Shown in pieces: positions 7,414-15,723 of a DNA stretch of 64,000 bases; within the stretch, counting starts at the first letter, position 1, and each line of letters starts with the position of its first letter. The notes under the pieces are model-generated. The model did no database searches. It worked only from the letters and a program-made list of their open reading frames with translations, and was not told the origin of the DNA. A program made the translations under genes and the position numbers. Source of the DNA: Pseudomonadota bacterium (GTDB taxonomy: Bacteria > Pseudomonadota > Gammaproteobacteria > Steroidobacterales > Steroidobacteraceae); the NCBI GenBank assembly GCA_016703895.1, contig JADJBE010000026.1:62001-126000 (forward strand). Reading direction: 5' to 3'.

Positions 7414-8415
7414 TCATTGCCACGGGCGGTGATAGGCACCGAGTGTATGCGTGCGCCCCTCGGCCAGTGCGTCGAGTTCACCGATCATTTCGACCGGAGG
7501 TGTCCATTCGGCCGCCGCGTCGTCGCAAAGATCCAGCGCGCGGCGCAGCAGGCGCGTGACCTGTCCGACGTCATCTGGCGATCGTTGTCGCCCCTCCACT
7601 TTGATGGCCTTGACGCCGCTCGCGGCCAGTGTCGGCAGTACGCCGAGCGCGTTCAAGCTCGTCGGCTCTTCGAGTGCGTGAAAGACTATGTCGTTCACGC
7701 GAAAGCGCCCCTTACAAAGCGTCGGGTAGCCAGCCGCCTCGCCCGGTGCGTAGCGATCAATCAAAATATCGTTGAGGCGCGATTGGCGACCAGCCGGTGT
7801 CTCCTCCCAGCGCACCGCGTGGGCAGGTGAACAGACACCCTGCGTATTGGGAGAATGCCCGGTGGCAAACGACGACAATGCACAGCGCCCCTCCGCCATC
7901 ACGCAAAGACTGCCAAAGCCGAAAACCTCGATCTCTACCGACGTGCGTTTAATCAGCCGCGCGACCTGCGTGGCTGACAGCACACGCGGCAGCACGGCGC
8001 GCTGCACGCCGAACTCCTGGCGGTAGAATTCGATTGCGCGCCAGTTGGTAGCCGAACTCTGCACGCTCAGATGCAGCCGCAGATTGGGGTATCGGTCGGC
8101 CGCGAAGCGCATCAGCCCGGGATCAGCCAGGATTAGCGCATCAACGCCGAGTCGCGCCGCACGGTCGATCGTGTCGGTGGCCGTCTCCCACGTAGCGGGC
8201 GACGGGTAGATGTTGAGCGCAACGAACACCCGTGCGCCGCGCTCGTGCGCATAGGCCACACCGGCGGCCGCTTCGCTTGCATCGAAGTTGAGTCCGGGGA
8301 AGTTGCGCGCGTTGGTAGCGCCGCGAAAGCCGATGTAGACAGAATCGGCGCCGTTGTCAACGGCGGCACGCAGCGCCGGCAGCGTGCCGGCTGGGCAAAC
8401 AAGTTCGAGTGTCAT
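7414..8415 (-). CDS. ubiU: O2-independent ubiquinone hydroxylation subunit UbiU
   Basis: U32 peptidase-like Fe-S protein, partner of UbiV. It begins MTLELVCPAGTLPALRAAVD, typical of YhbU/UbiU. Four cysteines fit the [4Fe-4S] ligands: C171, C178, C195 (in GSLCVMAEGRC and GVCSPAHA) and C234 (PTLCKGRF). Length is 333 residues. An in-frame TGA lies at -18 to -16, so ATG 8415 is the first possible start. No Shine-Dalgarno precedes it, and an FNR box is centred at -41.5 from the ATG. In E. coli the ubiUV pair is known to be activated by Fnr, which supports regulation here. Confidence 0.95.
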   Translation of the reverse strand: MTLELVCPAGTLPALRAAVDNGADSVYIGFRGATNARNFPGLNFDASEAAAGVAYAHERGARVFVALNIYPSPATWETATDTIDRAARLGVDALILADPGLMRFAADRYPNLRLHLSVQSSATNWRAIEFYRQEFGVQRAVLPRVLSATQVARLIKRTSVEIEVFGFGSLCVMAEGRCALSSFATGHSPNTQGVCSPAHAVRWEETPAGRQSRLNDILIDRYAPGEAAGYPTLCKGRFRVNDIVFHALEEPTSLNALGVLPTLAASGVKAIKVEGRQRSPDDVGQVTRLLRRALDLCDDAAAEWTPPVEMIGELDALAEGRTHTLGAYHRPWQ

Positions 8416-8449
8416 GCGCGCATGGTGGCGTCATGCACGCGGTGCCGTA

Positions 8450-8463
8450 TTGATAACCGTCAA
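8450..8463 (-). promoter_or_regulatory. FNR box of ubiUV
   Basis: The plus-strand sequence is TTGATAACCGTCAA; one half-site is perfect (TTGAT) and the other is GTCAA. It overlaps the stop codon of fnr. Its centre is 41.5 bases before the A of the ubiU ATG. CACCAT occupies -12 to -7 and keeps the important -11 A and -7 T. The regulator is presumably the fnr product encoded just upstream. Confidence 0.65.
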
Positions 8464-9149
8464 ACCGTCGCTGGCTTGAGTGACAGCAGGGTCACCTGCT
8501 GGCCCGCGACTTCAATTTCTTTTTCACGGTGCATCTTCTGGAGCGTGCGACTCACGGTCTCGATACGCGTGCCGAGCAAGCTCGCGATTTCCTGGCGAGT
8601 CATGCCAAGAGAAAAACGGCGGCCATCGGCGCCGGATTGCTCGAAACGCCGCGAGAGTTCGAGAATGAGCGCGGCAACCCGTTGATGGATCGTGCCGCGA
8701 ACGGGCGGAGCCCGCCGCACCGACGCTCGGCTCAGCATATTGATCAGCGCGATTGCCAATTCGTTCACGCGTGCATATTGAGTGCTCAGCAGCGAAAGCG
8801 GCAATTTGCAGTAAGCGACAGGTTGGACTGCGACCACGTCGTGCACGTAGATTCGCTTGCCAAAAGCCTCAGTGCCCAGCACGTCCCCGGGCGTGTTGAC
8901 TGCTACGACATGCTCCTCGCCGTCGGTACCAACGTCAACTGTCTTGAGCATTCCTTGGCGCACTGCAAACAACGAATGGGCCGGTTCGCCGGCGCGAAAC
9001 AGTCGGGCGCCGACCGGCAAGGTGCGCGGAGCAGTGCCGGCGCGCTGCAACTCACCGCTCTCGCGACGCGCGATAATGCCGCAGAGTCGGCAGACCTCAA
9101 CCAGATCGCAGTAGCGACAGGCGATGGGTCCCGTGGCGTTGATCGACAT
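8460..9149 (-). CDS. fnr: Fnr-type oxygen-sensing transcriptional regulator
   Basis: CRP/FNR family, 229 residues. The N-terminal cysteines C11-x2-C14-x5-C20 and C114 (VAYCKLP) match the spacing and place of E. coli Fnr C20, C23, C29 and C122, so an O2-labile [4Fe-4S] cluster is expected; C23 is an extra cysteine. The cNMP-type beta-roll is followed by an HTH with IETVSRTLQKM, which keeps the E-x-x-S-R that reads the TTGAT half-site. No in-frame start lies upstream of ATG 9149 before a stop and no Shine-Dalgarno is seen. A box at -41.5 suggests autoregulation. It lies next to ubiUV, one of its likely targets. Confidence 0.93.
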   Translation of the reverse strand: MSINATGPIACRYCDLVEVCRLCGIIARRESGELQRAGTAPRTLPVGARLFRAGEPAHSLFAVRQGMLKTVDVGTDGEEHVVAVNTPGDVLGTEAFGKRIYVHDVVAVQPVAYCKLPLSLLSTQYARVNELAIALINMLSRASVRRAPPVRGTIHQRVAALILELSRRFEQSGADGRRFSLGMTRQEIASLLGTRIETVSRTLQKMHREKEIEVAGQQVTLLSLKPATV

Positions 9150-9183
9150 GGTGGAACTTTCGACCGCTCCAGCCGGCCCGTCA

Positions 9184-9197
9184 TTGATCTAGGTCAA
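9184..9197 (-). promoter_or_regulatory. FNR box between fnr and the divergent aspartyl protease gene
   Basis: TTGATCTAGGTCAA, with half-sites TTGAT and GTCAA. It is centred 41.5 bases before the fnr ATG (9149), the class II activator position if the transcript begins at the ATG. Relative to the divergent gene at 9226 its centre is at -35.5, where bound Fnr would overlap the promoter. GAAAGT fills -12 to -7 for fnr and is a weak -10. Confidence 0.65.
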
Positions 9198-9225
9198 ATG
9201 CGTCGATCGGCGTAGGATGGTCGGC

Positions 9226-10212
9226 ATGGACCGCCGTGCACTCATGACCGGCCTCGCGGGCGCCGCCCTGATCGCGGCTAGCCCAGTCTGGTCCAACAGC
9301 CCTGTCCGGCCGTTCAGACGCATTACCGGCACCGACGAAGACCCGCCGGAAGAGCTGCAATACGCCACCAGCACCACTCTCGATCGGATCGGCCGCATCA
9401 TGGCGCCCGTCATGGTCAATGGCATGGGGCCGTACCGGTTCGTGATCGACACGGGTGCCAGTCACTCGACGCTGTCACCTGCACTAGCAGCAACCCTGGC
9501 CGTGGAGCCGAACGAGGGCGATATCGTCACGCTGAACGGCGTGACGGGCGCGGCGCAGGTGCCAGTGGTGCACATCGACAGCCTCGAGGCCGGCGCTCTG
9601 CTGCTGGAAGACCAGCGCATGCCGATCATCTGGTCGTCGATCATGGCCGACGCCGATGGCATTCTCGGCGTGGCCGGGCTCACCGAGCAACGCATCGACG
9701 TCGACTTTCGGCGCAACACGATCGAGATTCGCCGCAGTCGTGGCGGCGTGCGCCGCAGTGGCGCGCTGAAGATTCGCGCCCAGCGGATTGCGGGCGGGCT
9801 GCTGCTGGTCAACGGCCGGGTGGGACGGCAGAAGACCGCGATCATCATTGATACCGGCTCCGAACGCACGCTCGGCAACGCCGCCTTGCGCGATGCGCTG
9901 ACCGAGCGGCGCTACCGCAACGACGCGCAAGACACCGAGGTCAGCGGCGCCACCGAGCATATCGTCGACGGCGAACGCTGGCTGGCGCCCACTATCAAAA
10001 TCGATGAACTCAGCGTCGGCGATGTCGAAGTGACGTTCGGCGATTTTCACGTTTTCGACGTCTGGAAATTGCAGCACACGCCCGCGTTGATCCTGGGTAT
10101 GGACGTGATCGGTGTGCTGGAATCGTTGGCGATCGACTACCGCCGACGCGAGATCACGGTCGTCACGACCGATCACCAGCCGCGGCGTTGGGAAGCACGC
10201 GGCTCGACCTAA
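9226..10212 (+). CDS. Exported retropepsin-like aspartyl protease with two protease domains
   Basis: The protein has 328 residues. The N-terminus MDRRALMTGLAGAALIAA carries twin arginines and a hydrophobic stretch, so Tat export is likely. Two copies of the retroviral-type catalytic motif are present: FVIDTGASHSTLS near residue 70 and IIIDTGSERTLGN near residue 206. The second half also has LILGMDVIGVLESLAIDY. This suggests a single-chain pseudo-dimer in which each half supplies one Asp. The start is set by AGGA 8 bases before ATG 9226. Substrate is unknown. It shares a 76-base divergent region and one FNR box with fnr. Confidence 0.75.
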   Translation: MDRRALMTGLAGAALIAASPVWSNSPVRPFRRITGTDEDPPEELQYATSTTLDRIGRIMAPVMVNGMGPYRFVIDTGASHSTLSPALAATLAVEPNEGDIVTLNGVTGAAQVPVVHIDSLEAGALLLEDQRMPIIWSSIMADADGILGVAGLTEQRIDVDFRRNTIEIRRSRGGVRRSGALKIRAQRIAGGLLLVNGRVGRQKTAIIIDTGSERTLGNAALRDALTERRYRNDAQDTEVSGATEHIVDGERWLAPTIKIDELSVGDVEVTFGDFHVFDVWKLQHTPALILGMDVIGVLESLAIDYRRREITVVTTDHQPRRWEARGST

Positions 10213-10994
10213 CGCAAAGCCCCGAGTACAAACAACTGGCGCAATGTTGCGCCGAGATCGAACGCCGCATCGATCGCAAGCGCCAAGTCAGCAGCCTCAC
10301 CGAGCGCGCTGCCCTGCCCTAACGCCGCGGCAAATGCATACCCCGCCTCATCGAGTGCCGCGAGTGCGATTTCGTCGGGCATCACCCGTATCAGCAACCA
10401 GTCACCGCCAGCATCGAGCCTCACAGTCTCAACCGCCTCGTGCTTAGGCTGGTTGGCTAGCCAGATGCGGCGGATCGGAAACGGCGAGTGGCTGAGTCGA
10501 GCGGCGGGGTGCAGCTTGAAATGCAATTGCGCGTATTGCTCAGGTGGCGTGTCGCGCAATGCGTCGGGCGACAATGCCTCGACCAACGCGGCTCGCCTGG
10601 CGTCTTCTATCGCCCACTCGAGTGCGGCGACGTCAGCCAGATAAGCATAGGGACCGTTAGCAAACTGAGTCCGCAAGAACGCCGGGAACGCAGCGCCAAC
10701 GTAATGCAGATCGCCGCGCGTCGAGTGATGCAAGGATCGGTAGTCATCGGCCAAGCTGGCGAAATACTCTGTGCCTACCAATCGCTCGGCCACCGGATAG
10801 ATCAGCGCCAGCGCCTCGCGCACACCCTGGCGCCAGTTGTTAGTATAGATACCCACGCGCAGCGCGGGTTCGATGCCGGCAGCCAGGATCAGTCCTTGCC
10901 GCGGCACGTCCTGTGGCTCAAACAAGCCGGCAGCGAAACGCCGCTGTAGCTCACGCAGCGGCGGCAAGCGCTTCTCCCGCGACTTGGTCGGCAC
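10209..10994 (-). CDS. bufC: BufC/HvfC-type recognition partner (DUF2063 domain)
   Basis: Length is 261 residues. The N-terminal DUF2063 segment contains ELQRRFAAGLF and GIYTNNWRQGVREALALIYP, and a C-terminal half follows. In characterised systems this protein helps the DUF692 MNIO enzyme recognise or hold its precursor peptide. It overlaps the DUF692 gene by 44 bases, which indicates translational coupling and a stable complex. It is convergent with and overlaps the aspartyl protease gene by 4 bases. Confidence 0.85.
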   Translation of the reverse strand: MPTKSREKRLPPLRELQRRFAAGLFEPQDVPRQGLILAAGIEPALRVGIYTNNWRQGVREALALIYPVAERLVGTEYFASLADDYRSLHHSTRGDLHYVGAAFPAFLRTQFANGPYAYLADVAALEWAIEDARRAALVEALSPDALRDTPPEQYAQLHFKLHPAARLSHSPFPIRRIWLANQPKHEAVETVRLDAGGDWLLIRVMPDEIALAALDEAGYAFAAALGQGSALGEAADLALAIDAAFDLGATLRQLFVLGALR

Positions 10995-11847
10995 GCTGCG
11001 CCTCGGCTACCAGCACCTCGAGCGCGGGGATATCCGCGTCCCACTCGAGCAGGGTCGGTTGCGCGCCGAAGCGCGCGATCGCCTGGGCGTAGAGCTGCCA
11101 GACATCAGCGCAGACGTGCGTGCTGTGGGTATCGATCAGTACCGTCTGGCCGCCAAGCTCGCGCACCGAGTGGCCCGCGAGATGAATCTCGCCGACCGCC
11201 TCGCGCGGCAGCGCTGCAAGATACGCATCGGCGTCGAATCCATGGTTATGGGCATTTACATAGATGTTATTCACGTCGAGCAAAATGCCGCAGCCACTCG
11301 CTCGCGACAGTTCCGCCAAGAACACCCACTCCGGCATGTCCGACTGGTCGAACTGCAGATAACTGGAGAGATTCTCGATCAGGATGCGGCGTCCTAACAG
11401 CTCCTGCACCTGGTCGACTCGATCGACAAGATGAGCCAAGGCCTCGCGGGTGTAAGGCAGCGGCAGCAGATCATTGCTGAACCGTCCGTCGATGGAACTC
11501 CAACTAAGATGCTCGGAGATGACGGCCGGCTGGACGCGCACTATCAGGCGCCGCCATTCGCGCAGGTGCTCAGTATCCAAAGGATCGGTCGAGCCTAACG
11601 ACAGGCCAACGCCATGCAGAGCAACGGGGTAGTGCTCGCGCGCTTGCAGCAACCAGTGCAGCGACTGGGAGCCGCGACCAAAGTAGTTTTCGCTGTGCGC
11701 CTCGAGCCAGCCGACGGCGGGCCGCTCGGCGACGACCGCAGCGTGATGCTGGGCGCGCAAGCCGATGCCGGCGCACGCCGGCAGACCATCGACCAAGCGC
11801 TTGACGGGGAGAGTCCCAGGCGGGCCAGGCTGTACGCTGTCGTTCAC
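10951..11847 (-). CDS. bufB: Multinuclear non-heme iron oxidative enzyme (MNIO, DUF692), BufB type
   Basis: TIM-barrel iron enzyme that modifies cysteines of bufferin-like peptides, to thiooxazoles in characterised cases. Motifs: GIGLRAQHHAAV, WLEAHSENYFG, LHGVGLSLGS, ISEHLSW, ILIENLSSYL, ILLDVNNIYVNA, EIHLAGHS and LLEWDADIP. These supply the conserved His, Glu, Asp and Asn metal ligands. Length is 298 residues. It is encoded between the precursor gene and its partner, the usual order A-B-C. Confidence 0.92.
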   Translation of the reverse strand: MNDSVQPGPPGTLPVKRLVDGLPACAGIGLRAQHHAAVVAERPAVGWLEAHSENYFGRGSQSLHWLLQAREHYPVALHGVGLSLGSTDPLDTEHLREWRRLIVRVQPAVISEHLSWSSIDGRFSNDLLPLPYTREALAHLVDRVDQVQELLGRRILIENLSSYLQFDQSDMPEWVFLAELSRASGCGILLDVNNIYVNAHNHGFDADAYLAALPREAVGEIHLAGHSVRELGGQTVLIDTHSTHVCADVWQLYAQAIARFGAQPTLLEWDADIPALEVLVAEAQRADQVAGEALAAAA

Positions 11848-11871
11848 GCGCCGCCCCGCCTGGGAGAATCC

Positions 11872-12156
11872 TTACATGGCCTCTTTCTTGCCAGCAGCCT
11901 TCTCGGATGACTCGAGCGAACCGCCGACGATCTTCTCGCAGGTGCCCTTCGGAACCTTGATCCACTCGGCTTTGTCGCCATCCGTCGCAGCCTTGCCGCC
12001 GCAGCCGTGCTTCGACGTGCCGCAGTCATTCATGCCGGCCTTGGCCACGCCGTAGCACTTCTCGGTGGCGCCATCGGCGGCGAGTGCGCCCTGAGCGGCG
12101 CCCAGTGTGAACAAGCTACCCACGGCCGCAGCCAACATCGCGTTCTTGGTATTCAT
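11872..12156 (-). CDS. bufA: Bufferin-type RiPP precursor (DUF2282, BufA1-like)
   Basis: The product has 94 residues. A signal peptide covers about residues 1-26 (ends in QGALAA), then the family core: EKCYGVAKAG, DCGTSKHGCGGKA, EWIKVPKGTCEKI. The four cysteines are C34, C45, C52 and C73; the central pair are the expected substrates of the MNIO enzyme. Known members are copper-chelating peptides exported to the periplasm. ATG 12156 is preferred over an upstream in-frame start because it begins directly at the signal peptide. No DoxX gene or ECF sigma/anti-sigma pair, frequent companions, is adjacent. Confidence 0.88.
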   Translation of the reverse strand: MNTKNAMLAAAVGSLFTLGAAQGALAADGATEKCYGVAKAGMNDCGTSKHGCGGKAATDGDKAEWIKVPKGTCEKIVGGSLESSEKAAGKKEAM

Positions 12157-12495
12157 CCAGGTGTACTCCATTGGTGATTGAGGGCGGGCGCTGCCAGCCG
12201 TGGCAACGTATCCGCTGTATGCAGGAGACCCGAACTATAGCGGCATTATTGCGATGATAGTGCCTGTCTGCGCGTCAGCCGCGTCCTGACGCGAAATGCC
12301 GACGCGATGCAACAACGTTCGTCCAGGAACGCGGTTTCGCTCTGGCACGCGCGGCGCGCGTGCTGGCAGCGCAGGACAACCGTGCTCTAACTCGACCACG
12401 CGTTTCGAGCAATGCGCACCGGGACGCAGGCCGGAGACACGTTGGATGACGCTGCCAGAAGCGACACGGCAGATTTGCCATCGCTCAGCTCACCG
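12157..12495. other. 339-base non-coding stretch between bufA and the GGDEF-EAL gene
   Basis: It should contain the bufA promoter; a TATAGT hexamer on the minus strand at 12239-12234 is a candidate -10. Two GC-rich inverted repeats are visible: CGCGTCAG/CTGACGCG at 12271-12278 and 12286-12293, and CACGCGC/GCGCGTG at 12346-12362. Neither is followed by a T-run, so neither is a convincing intrinsic terminator. A 68-codon minus-strand reading in the middle shows no recognisable protein and is not called. Confidence 0.4.
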
Positions 12496-14844
12496 TCACG
12501 CCGCGAGCAGCAACCGCTCGGGTCGCGCAATCGCGTAACCCTGGACGTAATCGACCCCCATCCGACGGGCCGCCTCGAGCGACGCCTCATCCTCGACTTG
12601 CTCGGCGATAATCTTGAAATCGAGCGTCCGCGCGAGTTTGATCATCGCCGCGACCATCGCCTGATTGACGGTGTCGCGCCCCAGATTGCGCATGAGAGAA
12701 CCGTCGATCTTCACGTAATCGAGCGGCAAGTTCTTCAAGTTGGAGAACGAGCCGACGCCGGAGCCAAAGTCATCGATCGCAAACTTGCAGCCCATGCCGT
12801 GCAACACACCGACGAAGCGCCGCGCATGGTCGAGGTTGCTGATGACGGCCTGCTCGGTGATTTCGAAACAGATCTGGTTCGGCAGCACGCCGGTGCGATC
12901 AAAACACTCCACCACAAACTCGAGGAACTGCGAATCACCCAGCGTCTGGCCGCAGACATTGATTGCGACGCTGCGATCCTCAGCAAGATCGATCGAGCCG
13001 TCGGAGAGTCCCTTGAACGTGGCCTGCACAACCCAGCGGTCGAGCATCGAGGTCATACGATAGCGTTCCGCCGCCTGCAGGAAGTCCCCGGCCAGAATAT
13101 CCGGACCCGGTTCATCCGCCATGCGCACCAGCACTTCCATTGCTGGGCCGCTGCTGCTGCCGCCATACGCCGAGACGATCGGCTGGAAATAAAGGCGGAA
13201 CTTGTTGTCCTTGAGCGCGCTCTGCAACCGCTGTAGCCATTGGATTTCGCCAGTCTGGCGTGCCAATGCCTCGTCACGCGAGGAGTACACCGAGACACGC
13301 CCCGTGCCCTCGCGCTTGGCGACGTAACACGCGGAATCGGCCGCCGCCAAGGCTTGGTCAGCGGTACCCGCTTCGCGCCCCAACTCGAGGATACCGACTG
13401 AGGCGCCCACCTCGAACACTCGGTCTTTCCAGATGAAGCGATAGTCGGCGACCGCGCGACAAACGTCATCAGCGATCTGGCGCGCCTTGTCGAGCGGACA
13501 GCCGATCAGCAACATGCCGAACTCGTCACCGCCCAGGCGGGCCACCGTGTCGGAATCACGTACGGCATCGCGCAGCAACCGCGCCACTTCACGCAGCATG
13601 CTGTCGCCTGCCAGATGACCACTGGTGTCATTGACGTGCTTGAAGCGGTCAAGATCGACGTAACACAGCACGTGTGTGCCATCGCCACGCTGCGCAACGT
13701 CAATCGCTTCGTCCAGGCGTCGCTGGAACTCGCGCCGATTGATGAGGCCAGTTAGTGCATCGTGCGTCGCCTGATACGACATCTGGCGTTGCATGCCGCG
13801 CTGTTCGGTGACGTCGTGCAGCACGACTGCGGCACCCACGATCTCAGCCGCATCATCGCGCAGCGGCGACGCCGCCAGTTCGATCGACCGCTCGCCCCCC
13901 GCGGGCCGCTGCAACAGGAGCGCGCGCCGGCTCAACGACACGGGGCTGCCGCCCGCGGCCGCCTGCCGCACCGGCTCAGCCAGCAAACGCCGCTCGTTAG
14001 TGTCGACGAGTGTCGCGACATCTTCAATCAATCGGCCGTGCGCCTGGGTTGCCGTGACACCCAGGAGTGACTCGGCCGCCGGGTTCATGTAATCGATATG
14101 TCCGGCGAGATCCGTCGTCAGTACCGCTTCGGTCAAGGATTGCAGCACGAAATAATGAGCGGACGGCAGCGTCGCGGGCGGTGGCAGCGCAAGCAGCGGC
14201 TGCGCTTTGGCGGCCGGGGCCTCGGCAACTGTTAGGGCCCGCAATTGCTGCGTCGGTACAACCTCGACGCCGGTGATCAAGAGCGCACGGGAATTCTCGT
14301 ATTCGACTGGCGCGGACGTGAGCTCGAGCAGACTGACCTGCCCTTGCATGCCGACGATCTCGACTTCGAATCGCTCTGGCGCCGCCTCGCCGATGATCCG
14401 CCGGCGCAATGCCTCGGCAACGATCTCTGCATATTCCGGCGCGACCAGGTCTTCCAGACGCCGACCGACGAGATCGACACGGTCCACGCCCAGAAAGCTC
14501 GCGAACTGCCGGTTGGTATAAAGGATTCCCTCGGTGTGGATCAGCACGGCCTCATGGATGCGGTCGCCCAGTTCGGCGAACAGCGCGGGCGAACGACGCG
14601 ACTTGTCGCGGCTCAAGCGCACACGCGCGATCAAGTGATTGACGGACGTGCCCAACGCCTGCACGTTCGGCAGGTCGGTTTCGACTTCGACACTGCCCTC
14701 GAGCTTGCGCGAGGCGGCAATCCGTCTGACTTGCTCTGCAAGATCGCCAAGCGCTCGCAGTTCCGCTCGTTGCAACAGGTACAACACGAGCATCAAAGCC
14801 GCGACGATCGCGAGCAGCAGGCAAACTAGCCCCAGAATCGACAT
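12496..14844 (-). CDS. Membrane-anchored PAS-PAS-GGDEF-EAL cyclic-di-GMP protein
   Basis: Length is 782 residues. An N-terminal membrane helix spans about residues 3-24, followed by a coil, a PAS domain at about 95-200, a second PAS at about 235-345 (YMNPAAESLLGV), GGDEF at about 350-520 with an intact GGDEF motif (RLGGDEFGMLL), and EAL at about 530-780. The EAL motif reads EVL (AMEVLVRM), a common active variant, and FEITEQAVI and DDFGSGVGSF are kept. Both cyclase and phosphodiesterase activity are possible. Neighbours give no target process. Confidence 0.9.
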   Translation of the reverse strand: MSILGLVCLLLAIVAALMLVLYLLQRAELRALGDLAEQVRRIAASRKLEGSVEVETDLPNVQALGTSVNHLIARVRLSRDKSRRSPALFAELGDRIHEAVLIHTEGILYTNRQFASFLGVDRVDLVGRRLEDLVAPEYAEIVAEALRRRIIGEAAPERFEVEIVGMQGQVSLLELTSAPVEYENSRALLITGVEVVPTQQLRALTVAEAPAAKAQPLLALPPPATLPSAHYFVLQSLTEAVLTTDLAGHIDYMNPAAESLLGVTATQAHGRLIEDVATLVDTNERRLLAEPVRQAAAGGSPVSLSRRALLLQRPAGGERSIELAASPLRDDAAEIVGAAVVLHDVTEQRGMQRQMSYQATHDALTGLINRREFQRRLDEAIDVAQRGDGTHVLCYVDLDRFKHVNDTSGHLAGDSMLREVARLLRDAVRDSDTVARLGGDEFGMLLIGCPLDKARQIADDVCRAVADYRFIWKDRVFEVGASVGILELGREAGTADQALAAADSACYVAKREGTGRVSVYSSRDEALARQTGEIQWLQRLQSALKDNKFRLYFQPIVSAYGGSSSGPAMEVLVRMADEPGPDILAGDFLQAAERYRMTSMLDRWVVQATFKGLSDGSIDLAEDRSVAINVCGQTLGDSQFLEFVVECFDRTGVLPNQICFEITEQAVISNLDHARRFVGVLHGMGCKFAIDDFGSGVGSFSNLKNLPLDYVKIDGSLMRNLGRDTVNQAMVAAMIKLARTLDFKIIAEQVEDEASLEAARRMGVDYVQGYAIARPERLLLAA

Positions 14845-15043
14845 TCCGTAGCCTGGCCTCTTTTTGTGTACTTATGGCGCTGAGCTGTCCGTATTCAGCG
14901 ACGCCAGCATAGCGCGCCAGTGCGAGCTCCAAACCCATATTCACCATATCCACACGAGTTTCTCTTGAGCGAATGGGCGAAAATCCGTACCTTTGCGGCG
15001 CCCACCGCCCGCGATTCCACTTTCAGACGAGCCTATAAGTCTC

Positions 15044-15700
15044 ATGTATAACGAAGCAGCACGCGAGCAGATGATTCACCAGCAGGTTCGCGCCTGGGAT
15101 GTTCTCGACGAACGCGTCCTCGAAACCATGCGGCGCGTGCCGCGCGAGCGGTTCGTGCCGAGCCAGTACCGTGACCTGGCGTTCGCTGATACCGCCATAC
15201 CAATGGGCGCCGGCGAACACATGCTGAGCCCGCAACTGGTCGGGCGCCTGCTGCAAGCACTCTCTGTCACCGAGGGCGCGGCCGTGCTCGAGATCGGCAC
15301 CGGAACGGGCTTTGTCTCCGCCTGCCTAGCCGCTCTAGGAGGCAACGTCCGAACGCTCGAAATAAACCCGGACATTGCCGCCATGGCGCGCGCCAATCTC
15401 GCGGACGCGCGGATCACCAACGTCGAAGTGATCACCGCCGATGCGTTTGCTGCTGGCGCGCTTGACAGCCAGCGCTACGACGCGATCGCCGTCACCGGCT
15501 CGATGCCCCTCGGCGACGAACGTCTGCGCCAAGCGCTACTGCCGGGCGGGCGGCTGTTTGTGGTGGTTGGCAGCGCTCCCATCATGCGGGCGCACCGGAT
15601 TACCCGCGTGTCGGATACCGAGTGGCGAAACGAAACGCTGTTCGAAACTGTGCTGCCAGCGTTGCATAATGCACCTCGTCCGGTCGCCTTTACGTTCTGA
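15044..15700 (+). CDS. pcm: Protein-L-isoaspartate O-methyltransferase family protein
   Basis: SAM-dependent methyltransferase for repair of isoaspartyl residues. Start MYNEAAREQMIHQQVRAWDV is typical of the gammaproteobacterial homologue that sits with a rhodanese and tolC. Motif I is VLEIGTGTGFVSACLA; LALADTAIP-like RDLAFADTAIPMG precedes it. Length is 218 residues. An upstream in-frame start at 14993 adds 17 residues without family support. Whether this clade truly repairs isoaspartate is not settled by sequence. Confidence 0.88.
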   Translation: MYNEAAREQMIHQQVRAWDVLDERVLETMRRVPRERFVPSQYRDLAFADTAIPMGAGEHMLSPQLVGRLLQALSVTEGAAVLEIGTGTGFVSACLAALGGNVRTLEINPDIAAMARANLADARITNVEVITADAFAAGALDSQRYDAIAVTGSMPLGDERLRQALLPGGRLFVVVGSAPIMRAHRITRVSDTEWRNETLFETVLPALHNAPRPVAFTF

Positions 15701-15723
15701 GGCAGAGTTGTTTCGAGGTCGGT

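Noticed and set aside
12271..12362. Two GC-rich hairpins as terminators
   Set aside because: Neither has a T-run on either strand; recorded only as inverted repeats.
12275..12481. 68-codon minus-strand frame between bufA and the GGDEF-EAL gene
   Set aside because: Arg-rich, no Shine-Dalgarno and no similarity that I recognise; treated as non-coding.
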